Positions 31,941 through 42,077 of a DNA stretch of 47,654 nucleotides are shown piece after piece. Below the pieces are notes generated by a model that saw only the letters and a program-made list of their open reading frames with translations, was not told the DNA's origin and did no database searches. Within the stretch, counting starts at the first letter, position 1, and every line of letters starts with the position of its first letter. The translations under genes and the position numbers were made by a program. The DNA comes from an uncultured Prevotella sp. (lineage in GTDB: Bacteria > Bacteroidota > Bacteroidia > Bacteroidales > Bacteroidaceae), in the NCBI GenBank assembly GCA_946186115.1, contig CAMHLV010000015.1:1-47654 (forward strand), read 5' to 3'.

Positions 31941-34892
31941 ATGAAAATCTTAAGGACATTGACAACGGGAGTGCTGGCATTGATGGCAGCAGGTGTGATG
32001 GCAGCCGATTATGATGTTAGCGGCCAGTTTGTAACCATTCCCGTGAAGAGTGTGAAGGCAGGAGGGGCTCAAGTAGTCCGACTGCAAGTAGTAAACGACA
32101 ACATCATCCGTGTGCAGGCCACATCAGAGAAGATGTTACCCCAGAAGAACAGTCTGATAATTGTGCCTCAGACAGCCAAGCCGAAATTCAATGTAGCTGA
32201 AGAAGCAGGCATAGTTACGGTGAAAGCGGCAAGCGTGAGAGCCACCGTGGATACTCAGACAGGACGCATCGTATTCTTCGACCGCGACGGCAAGCAACTG
32301 CTGAAGGAGGCTGAGAACGGCAAGACCTTCAAGCCCTTCCGTGTTCCCGACCGTGAGATTGGTGTCGATGTCGCCAAGGTGAGCGAGGCCCAGCGCAACG
32401 GACTGACATGGCGAATGCTGTTTGAGAGTCCTACGAATCCGAAGGAGGAGTCGTTCTACGGACTGGGACAGCATCAGTCGGAAGAACTCAATATGAAAGG
32501 TCTCAACGAAGACCTCTTCCAGTATAACACCAAGGTCAGCGTGCCTTTTGTACTTAGCACAAAGAACTATGGACTGCTGTGGGATTCGTACAGCTACTGC
32601 CGTTTCGGAAATCCCGAGGATTACCTGCAACTGGGATGCCTGTTCAAGCTCTTCGACAAGCAGGGGCGTGAGGGGCATCTCACAGGAACATATCAGGACA
32701 AGAGCGGCAAGCGCCTGGTGCGCGACGAAGACTCCATCTACTATGAGTTCGACTGCCCTGCCACATCAGAACTGGCCAACCAGACTGAGCCCGGTGGAAT
32801 AAAGAACCTGCCGAAGGGTTTTGCACTGAACGGTGCAAAGGTGGTGTACGAGGGATTCATCGAGGCTCCCGAAGACATGCAGTATCACTTCATACTCTAC
32901 TATGCCGGATATATCAAGGTGTATATCGGCGGACAGCTCGTGGTGCCCGAGCGCTGGCGCACGGCATGGAACCCCAACACATATAAGTTCCGCAAGATAC
33001 TGCGCAAGAACAAGCGCTACCAGCTGCGCATAGAATGGCAGCCCGACGGCGACGTCAGCTACTGCGGACTGCGCGTGGCAAAGTCCAACAAAGACCAGCG
33101 CAACCTCTCTATCTGGAGCGAGATGGCAAAGGATATGGACTACTACTTCATTGCAGGCCGTAATGCCGACGAGGTGATATCGGGATACCGCACGCTGACA
33201 GGTAAGGCACCGGTATATCCCAAATGGGCGCTGGGATTCTGGCAGAGCCGCGAGCGCTATAAGACAGCGCAGGAGATAGAAGACAACCTGGCCGAGTTCC
33301 GCAAGCGCCAGATTCCGTGCGATAATATCGTTCAAGACTGGAACTACTGGGTAGAAGACCAGTGGGGCTCTCACCAGTTTGAGAAGTCGCGCTATCCCAA
33401 TCCGCAGGCCATGCTCGACAGTGTGCATCAGATGGGTGGCCGCTTCATGATCAGCGTATGGCCCAAATTCTACTGCAACACCGACAACTACAAGGCTATC
33501 GACGAGAAGGGATGGATGTATCACCAGGCCGTGAAGGACGACATCCACGACTGGGTAGGTCCTGGATACGTAGGTTCGTTCTATGATGCCTACGACGCCG
33601 GAGCCCGCAAATTGTTCTGGAAGCAGATGGACGAGAACCTGTTCTCTAAATACAAGTATGGCATCGATGCATGGTGGATGGATGCCTCTGAACCCAATGT
33701 GCGCGACTGTACCCCCATGTGGTACCGCAAGGCCCTCAGCGGCCCCACGGCACTGGGAACAACTACCGAGTACTTCAATGCCTACAGCATAGTGAATGCC
33801 GATGCCATCTACAACGGACAGCGCTCGGTGCGCCCCAATCAGCGCGTATTCCTGCTGACTCGCAGCGGATTTGCCGGCGAACAGCGCTACAGCACTGCCA
33901 CATGGTCGGGAGATATCGGAACACGATGGGAGGACATGCGTGCACAGATGACAGCAGGACAGAACTACTGCATGTCGGGACTGCCCTTCTGGGGTATGGA
34001 CCAGGGAGGATTCTGCGTGGAGAGCAGATATATGCAGGCTCAGACCATCTTCGACCGTACCGGCGTGGAGAATGAAGACCTGAAGGAGTGGCGCGAGTTG
34101 CAGGCTCGCTGGAGCCAGTTCGGATGCTTCATCCCTCTGTTCAGAGTGCATGGCCAGTGGCCGTTGCGTGAGATATGGAACATCGCCCCAGAGCAGCATC
34201 CCTGCTACCAGTCGTTCGTATATTACGACAAGCTTCGCTATCGCCTCATGCCTTACCTCTATTCCATGGCCGGATGGGTACACCTGAAGGACTATACTAT
34301 GATGCGAGGCTTAATCATGGATTTCAATGGTGACAGCAATGTGCTGAACATCAAGGACCAATGGATGTTCGGACCGTCGCTTATGGCTTGTCCCGTAGCT
34401 GAATACAAAGCCCGCAACCGCTCGGTATATTTCCCCAATCAGACGGGATGGTACGACCTATATACCGGTGAGCATATCGACGGCGGACAGTCGCTCGTGG
34501 TAGATGCTCCCTACGACCGCATTCCCGTATTCGTGCCCGAAGGCAGCATTATCCCCTACGGCCCTGAGATTCAGTACTGCGACGAGAAACCTGCCGACAA
34601 TATCATCCTCTATGTCTATGCAGGCAGAGACGGACAGTTCCAGCTGTATGAGGACGAGGGTGTGAACTACAACTACGAGAAGGGTAAATACGCCACTATC
34701 GACATCACCTACGACGACGCCTCGAAGACCGTCACCTTCGGCAAGCAGAACGGCAAGTTCAACGGCATGCTGAAGACTCGCAGCTTCAATGTGGTGCTCG
34801 TCACGAAGGATTCACCCTGCACTCTCGACTTTGACAATCCTCAGGGCAAAATAGTGAAGTATAATGGTAAGGAAGTTAAGATAAAGTTATGA
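31941..34892 (+). CDS. GH31 alpha-xylosidase with PA14 insert
   Basis: The 983-residue secreted enzyme probably removes alpha-linked xylose from the non-reducing end of xyloglucan oligosaccharides. It has a signal peptide (ILRTLTTGVLALMAAGVMA), an N-terminal beta domain, a PA14-like insert (about 300-385, around GFIEAPEDMQYHFILYY) and a GH31 barrel. The nucleophile is in WWMDASEP (Asp-581) and the acid/base in TWSGDIGTRW (Asp-658). The PA14-bearing form is known from alpha-xylosidases such as those of Cellvibrio and Bacteroides xyloglucan loci. No TAnnTTTG promoter was seen in the 54 bases upstream. The gene overlaps the GH2 gene by four bases. Confidence 0.9.
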   Translation: MKILRTLTTGVLALMAAGVMAADYDVSGQFVTIPVKSVKAGGAQVVRLQVVNDNIIRVQATSEKMLPQKNSLIIVPQTAKPKFNVAEEAGIVTVKAASVRATVDTQTGRIVFFDRDGKQLLKEAENGKTFKPFRVPDREIGVDVAKVSEAQRNGLTWRMLFESPTNPKEESFYGLGQHQSEELNMKGLNEDLFQYNTKVSVPFVLSTKNYGLLWDSYSYCRFGNPEDYLQLGCLFKLFDKQGREGHLTGTYQDKSGKRLVRDEDSIYYEFDCPATSELANQTEPGGIKNLPKGFALNGAKVVYEGFIEAPEDMQYHFILYYAGYIKVYIGGQLVVPERWRTAWNPNTYKFRKILRKNKRYQLRIEWQPDGDVSYCGLRVAKSNKDQRNLSIWSEMAKDMDYYFIAGRNADEVISGYRTLTGKAPVYPKWALGFWQSRERYKTAQEIEDNLAEFRKRQIPCDNIVQDWNYWVEDQWGSHQFEKSRYPNPQAMLDSVHQMGGRFMISVWPKFYCNTDNYKAIDEKGWMYHQAVKDDIHDWVGPGYVGSFYDAYDAGARKLFWKQMDENLFSKYKYGIDAWWMDASEPNVRDCTPMWYRKALSGPTALGTTTEYFNAYSIVNADAIYNGQRSVRPNQRVFLLTRSGFAGEQRYSTATWSGDIGTRWEDMRAQMTAGQNYCMSGLPFWGMDQGGFCVESRYMQAQTIFDRTGVENEDLKEWRELQARWSQFGCFIPLFRVHGQWPLREIWNIAPEQHPCYQSFVYYDKLRYRLMPYLYSMAGWVHLKDYTMMRGLIMDFNGDSNVLNIKDQWMFGPSLMACPVAEYKARNRSVYFPNQTGWYDLYTGEHIDGGQSLVVDAPYDRIPVFVPEGSIIPYGPEIQYCDEKPADNIILYVYAGRDGQFQLYEDEGVNYNYEKGKYATIDITYDDASKTVTFGKQNGKFNGMLKTRSFNVVLVTKDSPCTLDFDNPQGKIVKYNGKEVKIKL

Positions 34893-37252
34893 GATATTGC
34901 TTGTCTTTGACAATCATGCTGCTATGCAGCATCACTGCACAGGCCCGTCAGCATCAGAATTTTGATGCTGGCTGGCTGTTTGTATTGGCAGACTCTGTTC
35001 AGATGTCACGCCCAGAATATAACGACCGTCACTGGAGGCGCCTCGACCTGCCTCACGACTGGGCTGTCGAGGGCGACTTCATGGCTTCTAATCCCAGTGG
35101 TGCCGGCGGTGGAGCACTGCCTGGCGGGGTAGGCTGGTATCGCAAGCACTTCCGTGTGAGCAATCCAAGCATGTACTATATCGAGTTCGATGGTGTTTAC
35201 ATGAACTCTACGGTATATATCAACGGCGAGAAAGTGGGCTATCGCCCCTATGGCTACAGTTCGTTTGAGTACGACATCACCCGCTATCTGCGTGGCGGCG
35301 ACAATGTCATAGCAGTGAGAGTGGACAATTCCGACCAGCCCAATTCACGGTGGTACAGCGGGTGTGGCATCTATCGCCATGTATGGCTCAACTCCACTCA
35401 TCCGGTGCATGTGAAGCACTGGGGAGTGAATGTGGTGACGAATGCCAAGAACGGCAAGGTGACGGTCACCGCCGATGTGACAGGAAAGGATTATAAGGTT
35501 GTCAACACTGTTTACGATGCAGAAGGTAATGAGGTCGGGATGAAGGTAAAGCGCCCCCATCTCTGGTCGCCCAAGGACCCTTATATATATAAGGTGCGGA
35601 CACAAGTGCTCGTAAACGATAAAGAGGTGGATGTGGTGTGGACGAATACCGCTTTCCGCAATTTCCGCTTCGACGCCAAGACGGGTTTCTGGCTCAATGG
35701 CGAGAATATCAAGCTCAACGGAGTCTGCGAGCACCATGACTTCGGCTGCCTCGGAGCAGCACTGAATGAGGATGCACTGCACCGCAAACTGGTGAAGCTG
35801 AAGCAGATGGGTGTCAATGCCATCCGCAGCAGCCATAATCCTCCGGCACCCGAACTGCTGAATATGTGCGACACCATGGGATTCATCGTCATGGATGAGT
35901 CGTTTGATATGTGGCGCCGCCGCAAGACTCAGAACGACTATGCCCGGTTCTTCGACCGTTGGCACGAGCGCGACCTTACAGACCTTGTGCTGCGCGACCG
36001 TAACCATCCGTGTATCCTGATGTGGTCTATTGGCAACGAAGTGCTGGAACAGTGGTCGGATGCCCAGGCCGATACTCTGACTCTTGAGCAGGCCAACTTG
36101 ATACTCAATGCCGGACACTCTGCTGCCTCGCTGGCCAAGGACGGAGAAAAGTCGGTGAATACGCTGTTGGCTGAGCACCTTGCCGAGATAGTGCGCCGCT
36201 TCGACACCACGCGCCCCATTACGGCAGGATGCAACGAGCCGTCGCCCGGCAACCATCTGTTCAAGGGCAAAGCGCTCGACCTGATAGGTTTCAACTATCA
36301 CCATGAGTGGATAAAGGATGTCCCCAAGAATTTCCCTGGAAGGCCGTTCATCATGACCGAGAGCGTGTCGGCACTGCAGACCAACGGCTTCTATATGATG
36401 CCTTCCGACAGTATCTACAAGGCTCCCAAGGAATGGTGGCTGCCATATACCGACCCCTCATTCATGTGTTCGGCATACGACAACATGCATGCCTCTTGGT
36501 CGTCAACTCATGAGCAGACATGGGATGTCGTGAAGCATACTCCCTTCGTCGGTGGACAGTTTATCTGGACTGGTTTCGACTATATCGGCGAACCCACGCC
36601 CTACGGTTTCCCGGCACGCAGCAGCTACTTCGGCATCATCGATCTGGCCGGACAGCCCAAGGATGTTTACTATATGTATCAGAGCGAGTGGACCGACACT
36701 CCTGTCCTACACCTCTTCCCCCACTGGAACTGGCTTGACGGCCAGCAGATCGATATGTGGTGCTACTATAACAATGCCGACGAGGTGGAGCTCTTTGTTA
36801 ACGGCAAGAGCCAGGGTGTGCGCAGAAAATCTGAACACTCAACAGAATACCACGTTATGTGGCGTGTGACCTTTGAACCAGGCGAGGTGAAGGCCGTAGC
36901 TCGTAAGAACGGTCAGGTGGTGAGAGAGCAGGTTATCCGCACTGCCGGCCAGCCCGACCACATTCAGCTTGCTGTTGACTATGCCGGACGCGAACTGACA
37001 TACGTTCAGGCTGTTGTGGTAGATAAAGACGGCAATCGCTGTCCGTGGGCTGAGAATCAGATATTCTTCTCGGCCGACGGTGGAGCCAAGGTGATAGCCA
37101 CCGACAACGGATGCCAGACCTCTATGGAGCGCTTTACCGCTCCGCAGCGAAAAGCATTCTTTGGCCGCTGCATCGCCGTCGTCAAGGGTAAGGGCTCGCT
37201 GAAGGCCAATGCCTACGGAATGCCCGTCACTACGTTGAACATCGGACGATAG
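34889..37252 (+). CDS. GH2 beta-galactosidase-like glycosidase
   Basis: The 787-residue periplasmic enzyme has a signal peptide (YCLSLTIMLLCSITAQA), a GH2 sugar-binding domain (about 20-160, LDLPHDWAVEGDF), a central Ig-like domain and a catalytic barrel. The acid/base is Glu-384 (MWSIGNEVLEQW) and the nucleophile Glu-491 (IMTESVSA). VNAIRSSHNPPAPELLNMCD is the usual family block. C-terminal Ig-like domains follow. Beta-galactosidase activity fits the neighbourhood of alpha-xylosidase and beta-glucosidase in galactoxyloglucan breakdown; other GH2 activities cannot be excluded. ATGA overlap with the upstream gene indicates one operon. Confidence 0.9.
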   Translation: MRYCLSLTIMLLCSITAQARQHQNFDAGWLFVLADSVQMSRPEYNDRHWRRLDLPHDWAVEGDFMASNPSGAGGGALPGGVGWYRKHFRVSNPSMYYIEFDGVYMNSTVYINGEKVGYRPYGYSSFEYDITRYLRGGDNVIAVRVDNSDQPNSRWYSGCGIYRHVWLNSTHPVHVKHWGVNVVTNAKNGKVTVTADVTGKDYKVVNTVYDAEGNEVGMKVKRPHLWSPKDPYIYKVRTQVLVNDKEVDVVWTNTAFRNFRFDAKTGFWLNGENIKLNGVCEHHDFGCLGAALNEDALHRKLVKLKQMGVNAIRSSHNPPAPELLNMCDTMGFIVMDESFDMWRRRKTQNDYARFFDRWHERDLTDLVLRDRNHPCILMWSIGNEVLEQWSDAQADTLTLEQANLILNAGHSAASLAKDGEKSVNTLLAEHLAEIVRRFDTTRPITAGCNEPSPGNHLFKGKALDLIGFNYHHEWIKDVPKNFPGRPFIMTESVSALQTNGFYMMPSDSIYKAPKEWWLPYTDPSFMCSAYDNMHASWSSTHEQTWDVVKHTPFVGGQFIWTGFDYIGEPTPYGFPARSSYFGIIDLAGQPKDVYYMYQSEWTDTPVLHLFPHWNWLDGQQIDMWCYYNNADEVELFVNGKSQGVRRKSEHSTEYHVMWRVTFEPGEVKAVARKNGQVVREQVIRTAGQPDHIQLAVDYAGRELTYVQAVVVDKDGNRCPWAENQIFFSADGGAKVIATDNGCQTSMERFTAPQRKAFFGRCIAVVKGKGSLKANAYGMPVTTLNIGR

Positions 37253-37272
37253 AAAACTCATAGTAGAATAAT

Positions 37273-39660
37273 ATGCAGAGACAGTTTAGTATTACTGGGT
37301 TGCTCACGCTTGGCATGGCCATGTTGCTTACCGGATGTAATGAGACTAAAGATATGGAACAGCAAGTTAATGAACTGTATGAGAAGATGCCGCAGCAAGA
37401 GCGCATTGCCCAGTTGCAGAGCATGTATATGGATGAGCTCTTCGATGAACAGGGGCGCCTGGATACTGCCAAGTGCCGCCAGCTGATACCCTTCGGCATC
37501 GGACACTTCTCGCAGTTTGCCATGCAGCAGCCACGCGACCCTAATGTGCTGAGAGATCGTGCTGCTGCCATTCAGCAGTGGCTTATCAGTAACACCCCTA
37601 ACGGCATCCCGGCATTGTTGCACGAAGAGGTGCTGACGGGTGTCAATACCAAGGGAGCCACTATCTATCCCCAACAGATAGGACAGGCTTGCTCGTTCAA
37701 CACCGAACTGGCCGAGCTCAAGACGCAGCAGACGAGTACCCAGTTGCGGCGTATGGGTGGCATCCTTGCACTCTCGCCTATGGTTGACGTATGCCGTGTG
37801 CCGACCTTTAATCGCCTGGAGGAGTCGTACGGCGAAGATGCCTACCTGTCGGCCAAGATGGGTGTGGCTTTCGTCAACGGTCTGCAGCAGCGTGACCTGC
37901 GCAAGGGAGTCGGTGCCTGTTCTAAGCACTACCTCGGATATGGTGGCGGCGGCGATGCCGACGAGAAGGAACTCATGGAGGAGATTCTGCTGCCCCATGA
38001 GGCCATGGTGCGTGTTGCAGGCAGCAGGGTGGTCATGCCGGGATATCATGCTGTGCACGGCACTAAGTGTGTTGCCAATAGTGAGATTCTGCAAGACATC
38101 CTGCGTGACTATGTCGGTTTCGACGGCATGGTAGTCAGCGACTATACTGCAATCGACCAGCTGCCCGACGACCCCGATGCGGCAGACAAGGCCAAGGGCG
38201 AGAATGCCAGATTGTTGCTTAAGGTGGCGGCATCCATCAATGGCGGCAACGATGTTGACTTCCCGCTCGGTGTCAACTATCAGCACCTGCAGGAAGCTAT
38301 CGACCAGGGATTAGTGAAGCCTGAGGCCTTTGAGCGTGCCGTGAAGGATGTGCTGCGGCATAAGATCCGTGCCGGTCTGCTCGACAAGAATCCGTATCTG
38401 TATGCTACCGGAGAGATTACCCTCGATACAAAAGAAGAGCGCCAGACGGCCTACGACATAGCCACACAGTCTGTCGTACTGTTAGAGAACAATGGCGTCC
38501 TTCCGCTCTCATCTAAAGACTCGTCGCTCAATGTCCTTCTCACTGGTCCTAATGCCAACAGCATCTGGGCCATGTGCGGCGACTATACCTATCCTGCAAT
38601 GTCGTACTTCTGGAAGAAGATGGATTACAACTCCGAGGTTCCTCATATCGTGAGATTGCTGGAAGGCATGACAGAGCGCAAGCCACAGGGAGTGAATATC
38701 ATGTATAGCCGTGGCTGCGACTGGACGGAAGAGATTGAGACCAAATACAGCGAGTTGGGCGACGAGCGGGCCTGGGAGTATGCACTACTGCACCGCAAGG
38801 TGGATTCTGGTGAGAAGGCCGACAGGCAGGAAGCCCTTGAGATGGCTCGCAAGTCAGATGTCATAGTGGCTGCCGTTGGCGAGAATGTGATGCTGTGTGG
38901 TGAAAACCGCGACCGCCTGACCATGCGGCTGCCAGGGCAGCAAGAGCAGTTTGTCGGGGAACTCATCAAGACGGGTAAACCCGTCGTACTCGTAATCTTC
39001 GGTGGTAGGGCGCAGATTGTTTCCGGACTGGCTGAGCGGTGTGCTGCCGTGATACAGGCATGGTATCCCGGTGAGGAGGGCGGCAATGCCGTGGCAGATA
39101 TTCTCTTCGGCCAGGTGTCGCCATCGGCAAAACTGTCGGTAAGCTATCCCAACACCGAGGTTGACGAACCGCTATGCTATAATTATTCCACCGAGCAGGA
39201 TTCCCGCATTCAGTGGCCTTTCGGCTACGGTCTGAGCTATTCGTCATTTGAGTATTCCAATATCAAGGCCGACAAGGAAGTGGCAACCGATGCTGAGGCT
39301 GTCAACATCTCGTTTGATATAAAGAATACTGGCGGCATGGCTGCCGACGAGGTTGCGCAGGTCTATCTGTCGCCAACCAGTGGGGAGCAGAGAATACGCC
39401 CCATCCAGCTTCAGGGTTTTGCCCGTGTTTCGCTGCAGCCTGGCGAGAGCAAGACTGTCAAGGTGAAAATGTATGTCGAACAATTCGGCTTCTACACTAA
39501 TGAGCGGCAGCGCCAGTGGAACATCGTGCCAGGACAGTATGTCGTGAAGGTCGGCGCCTCGTCGGCCGACATCAAGCTCCAGGCCCCTGTGACACTCAGC
39601 GGCAAGCTTGTTGCCAAACCCTTGAGAGAGTATTATTTCTCGGAGAGTACAATAGAATAA
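37273..39660 (+). CDS. GH3 beta-glucosidase/xylosidase lipoprotein
   Basis: The 795-residue lipoprotein (signal ITGLLTLGMAMLLTGC) should cleave beta-linked glucose or xylose from oligosaccharide ends. The GH3 barrel has EESYGEDAYLSAKMG, KHYLGYGGGGDAD and the nucleophile Asp-290 in GMVVSDYTAIDQL. A second alpha/beta domain and a C-terminal fibronectin-like domain follow (QVYLSPTSGEQRIRPIQLQG). The length is ordinary. It starts 20 bases after the GH2 stop without a visible promoter. With GH31 and GH2 it forms a set sufficient to break xyloglucan oligosaccharides to monosaccharides. Confidence 0.9.
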   Translation: MQRQFSITGLLTLGMAMLLTGCNETKDMEQQVNELYEKMPQQERIAQLQSMYMDELFDEQGRLDTAKCRQLIPFGIGHFSQFAMQQPRDPNVLRDRAAAIQQWLISNTPNGIPALLHEEVLTGVNTKGATIYPQQIGQACSFNTELAELKTQQTSTQLRRMGGILALSPMVDVCRVPTFNRLEESYGEDAYLSAKMGVAFVNGLQQRDLRKGVGACSKHYLGYGGGGDADEKELMEEILLPHEAMVRVAGSRVVMPGYHAVHGTKCVANSEILQDILRDYVGFDGMVVSDYTAIDQLPDDPDAADKAKGENARLLLKVAASINGGNDVDFPLGVNYQHLQEAIDQGLVKPEAFERAVKDVLRHKIRAGLLDKNPYLYATGEITLDTKEERQTAYDIATQSVVLLENNGVLPLSSKDSSLNVLLTGPNANSIWAMCGDYTYPAMSYFWKKMDYNSEVPHIVRLLEGMTERKPQGVNIMYSRGCDWTEEIETKYSELGDERAWEYALLHRKVDSGEKADRQEALEMARKSDVIVAAVGENVMLCGENRDRLTMRLPGQQEQFVGELIKTGKPVVLVIFGGRAQIVSGLAERCAAVIQAWYPGEEGGNAVADILFGQVSPSAKLSVSYPNTEVDEPLCYNYSTEQDSRIQWPFGYGLSYSSFEYSNIKADKEVATDAEAVNISFDIKNTGGMAADEVAQVYLSPTSGEQRIRPIQLQGFARVSLQPGESKTVKVKMYVEQFGFYTNERQRQWNIVPGQYVVKVGASSADIKLQAPVTLSGKLVAKPLREYYFSESTIE

Positions 39661-39682
39661 AGATAAACGAAGTAATAAGGAT

Positions 39683-42058
39683 ATGAAGAAAATTATATGT
39701 GCAGTGGGACTGCTGTGTGGTGCGCTGACGGCAGCCGCTCAACTGCAGACAAATGCAGGTGTTCAGTATCTGCAGTGTATGCCCAAGGATATGTCGGGCG
39801 ACTTCAACGATCTCAGCAACACCTATTTCCTGGCAGACTCGCTGGCGGCGTTCGATGCTGCCAAGGGCGAGGGACTGGTCAACTGGAAGCGCTACCGCCT
39901 GTCGCCTCGTCAGGCTTTCAATCTCAACGGCTATTGGCCTGTTCGTATGCAGATGCTCGACTTCCCTGATGCTGCCTACGACAACGATCCCAACCTGCAG
40001 CTGAAGGTAGATTTCGTCAGTCCGCGCTGTGTGCGCATCCGCATGCTGACATCACCCGTCGCCGCCCCTCGCAAGGATAGCGACAGCCCCATGCTGTGCG
40101 ACGCTTTCAAGGCCCAGCAGGCACAGGGCGCTGCCGGCCCTGCCTCCCCCGCATGGCGCGCTGCCGGCCCTGCCTCTGCCGCCTGGCGCACTGTGGGTAA
40201 CGGTTCCGCCGTTACCTATCAGTCCGACTGCGGCACCCTTGAGATACATCGCTATCCCTTCCGCCTCGTGCTGAAGGACAAGGCAGGCAGAATAATGACA
40301 CAGACGCGCCATATCATCGACAACGATTCCTCGCAGGTCAAACTCCTGCCGTTCTCGTTTATCAAGCGTGGCTCCGACAACTCCCGTGCCGTAAATCCTG
40401 TCTTCACACTGGCACCAGGAGAGCGTATCTACGGCTGCGGCGAGTCGTTCACATCATTGAATAAGGTAGGGCAGAAGGTTCAACTCAGCGTTACCGACCC
40501 CCAAGGTCCTGAGACCGACGGCCAGTACAAGCCCGTGCCGTTCTTCTTCTCCAATCGCGGCTATGGCATCTTCATGCACACTTCGGCTCCCGTCACTGCC
40601 GACTTCGGTGCCTCATACATCGGTGCCGACCGCCTCTTTATGGCAGATGAGCAGCTCGACCTTTTCGTGTTCTTTGGTTCACCCAAAGAGATTCTTTACG
40701 ACTACACCGCTGTCACGGGCCGTTCGCCTATGCTGCCGCTATGGTCGTTTGGCACGTGGATGAGCCGTATTACATATTTCTCGCAGGAAGAAGGACTGGA
40801 TATCGCCCGTCAATTGCGCCAGCACAAGATACCGGCCGATGTCATACATTTCGATACCGGATGGTTTGGTGTGGACTGGCAGTGTGACTACCAGTTTGCC
40901 AAGGACCGCTTCCCCAATCCTGTGGGCATGTTGAAGCAACTGGCAAAGGATGGCTTCCACACATGTCTGTGGCAACTGCCGTATTTCACGCCAAAGAACC
41001 GCTTCTTCCCTGAGATTGTCGAGAACAATCTCCACGTGAGGAATGCCGATGGCGGCATGCCTTATGAAGATGCCGTACTCGACTTTACCAATCCCGAGAC
41101 GGTGAACTGGTATCAGCAGAAGATTCTCGGACTGCTCAAGCAGGGTGTGTCCACTATCAAGTGCGACTTCGGCGAGGCAGCACCATACAACGGATTCTAC
41201 CATAACGGCCGTGGCGGACTCTACGAGCACAACCTCTATCCCCTGCGCTACAACAAGGCCCTGTGGGAGGCTGTAGAACAGCAGTATCCTGGCGAGGGTA
41301 TCATCTGGGCCCGTTCGGCATGGGCAGGCAGTCAGCGCTATGCCCTCCACTGGGGAGGCGATGCCGCTACCACCAATACGGGTATGCTGGGCGACCTGCG
41401 TGGAGGTCTGTCGTTCGGACTTTCCGGCTTCTCGTTCTGGAGTCACGATATGGGCGGTTTTGTGACAGCCTCTCCCGAGGATATCTACCGCCGCTGGCTG
41501 CCATTCGGATTCCTGTCGAGCCATACCCGTGCCCATGGAGCACCACCCACCGAACCGTGGCTTATCTCCGAATCGTTCACTCAGGCTTTCCGCGAGTGTG
41601 CTGAGATGAAATACAAGCTGATGCCTTACGTCTATGCCCAGGCCAAAGACTGCTCCGAGCGCGGTCTGCCCATGGTGCGTGCCCTCTTGGTAGAGTTCCC
41701 CGACGACAAGGGTGCATGGCTCGTGGAAGACGAATATATGTTTGGCTCTCAGATGCTCGTGGCTCCCCTGATGGAGTCGGGCACAGGGCGCGATGTCTAT
41801 CTGCCTCGTGGAAAGTGGATAGACTATCAGACCGGCAAGGTGTACGACGGCGGTTATCAGACTATTCAGGCCGGCAAGATTCCTGCCGTCATCCTGGTCC
41901 GCGACGGTTCACTCATCCCTCACGCCCCGTTGGCTCAGCGCACTGATCAGATACAGTGGGACAAGGTGGAGCTGAAGGCTTATAAGGCTGATGCACTGAC
42001 GTGCACAGGCCTGCTGTTCAAGCCTGGTGACAAGCAACTGCAAGTAGTAACTCAATAG
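39683..42058 (+). CDS. Second GH31 glycosidase (YicI-like alpha-xylosidase)
   Basis: The 791-residue exported enzyme (signal ICAVGLLCGALTAAAQ) is a different GH31 branch from the first. It has no PA14 insert and its nucleophile motif is STIKCDFGEAAPYNG (Asp-495), like YicI-type alpha-xylosidases. The acid/base is in WGGDAATTN (Asp-560). Alpha-xylosidase or alpha-glucosidase activity is likely. Between about residues 149 and 168 a perfectly in-frame 10-residue repeat (AAGPASPAWR, AAGPASAAWR) interrupts the N-terminal beta domain. It starts 22 bases after the GH3 stop, in the same operon. Confidence 0.88.
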   Translation: MKKIICAVGLLCGALTAAAQLQTNAGVQYLQCMPKDMSGDFNDLSNTYFLADSLAAFDAAKGEGLVNWKRYRLSPRQAFNLNGYWPVRMQMLDFPDAAYDNDPNLQLKVDFVSPRCVRIRMLTSPVAAPRKDSDSPMLCDAFKAQQAQGAAGPASPAWRAAGPASAAWRTVGNGSAVTYQSDCGTLEIHRYPFRLVLKDKAGRIMTQTRHIIDNDSSQVKLLPFSFIKRGSDNSRAVNPVFTLAPGERIYGCGESFTSLNKVGQKVQLSVTDPQGPETDGQYKPVPFFFSNRGYGIFMHTSAPVTADFGASYIGADRLFMADEQLDLFVFFGSPKEILYDYTAVTGRSPMLPLWSFGTWMSRITYFSQEEGLDIARQLRQHKIPADVIHFDTGWFGVDWQCDYQFAKDRFPNPVGMLKQLAKDGFHTCLWQLPYFTPKNRFFPEIVENNLHVRNADGGMPYEDAVLDFTNPETVNWYQQKILGLLKQGVSTIKCDFGEAAPYNGFYHNGRGGLYEHNLYPLRYNKALWEAVEQQYPGEGIIWARSAWAGSQRYALHWGGDAATTNTGMLGDLRGGLSFGLSGFSFWSHDMGGFVTASPEDIYRRWLPFGFLSSHTRAHGAPPTEPWLISESFTQAFRECAEMKYKLMPYVYAQAKDCSERGLPMVRALLVEFPDDKGAWLVEDEYMFGSQMLVAPLMESGTGRDVYLPRGKWIDYQTGKVYDGGYQTIQAGKIPAVILVRDGSLIPHAPLAQRTDQIQWDKVELKAYKADALTCTGLLFKPGDKQLQVVTQ
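40128..40187 (+). repeat. In-frame 30-bp tandem repeat in the second GH31 gene
   Basis: Two 30-base units (40128-40157 and 40158-40187) differ at only three positions and are much more GC-rich than the surroundings. Confidence 0.9.
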
Positions 42059-42077
42059 ATATAATATTAGGATAATT

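Noticed and set aside
32766..34283. 505-codon open frame on the minus strand
   Set aside because: It is antisense to the first GH31 gene, which has signal peptide and catalytic motifs. The mirror frame has no recognisable domain.
35345..36304. 319-codon open frame on the minus strand
   Set aside because: It is antisense to the GH2 gene, which has both catalytic Glu residues.
37258..38286. 342-codon open frame on the minus strand
   Set aside because: It is antisense to the GH3 gene; no start signal or family.
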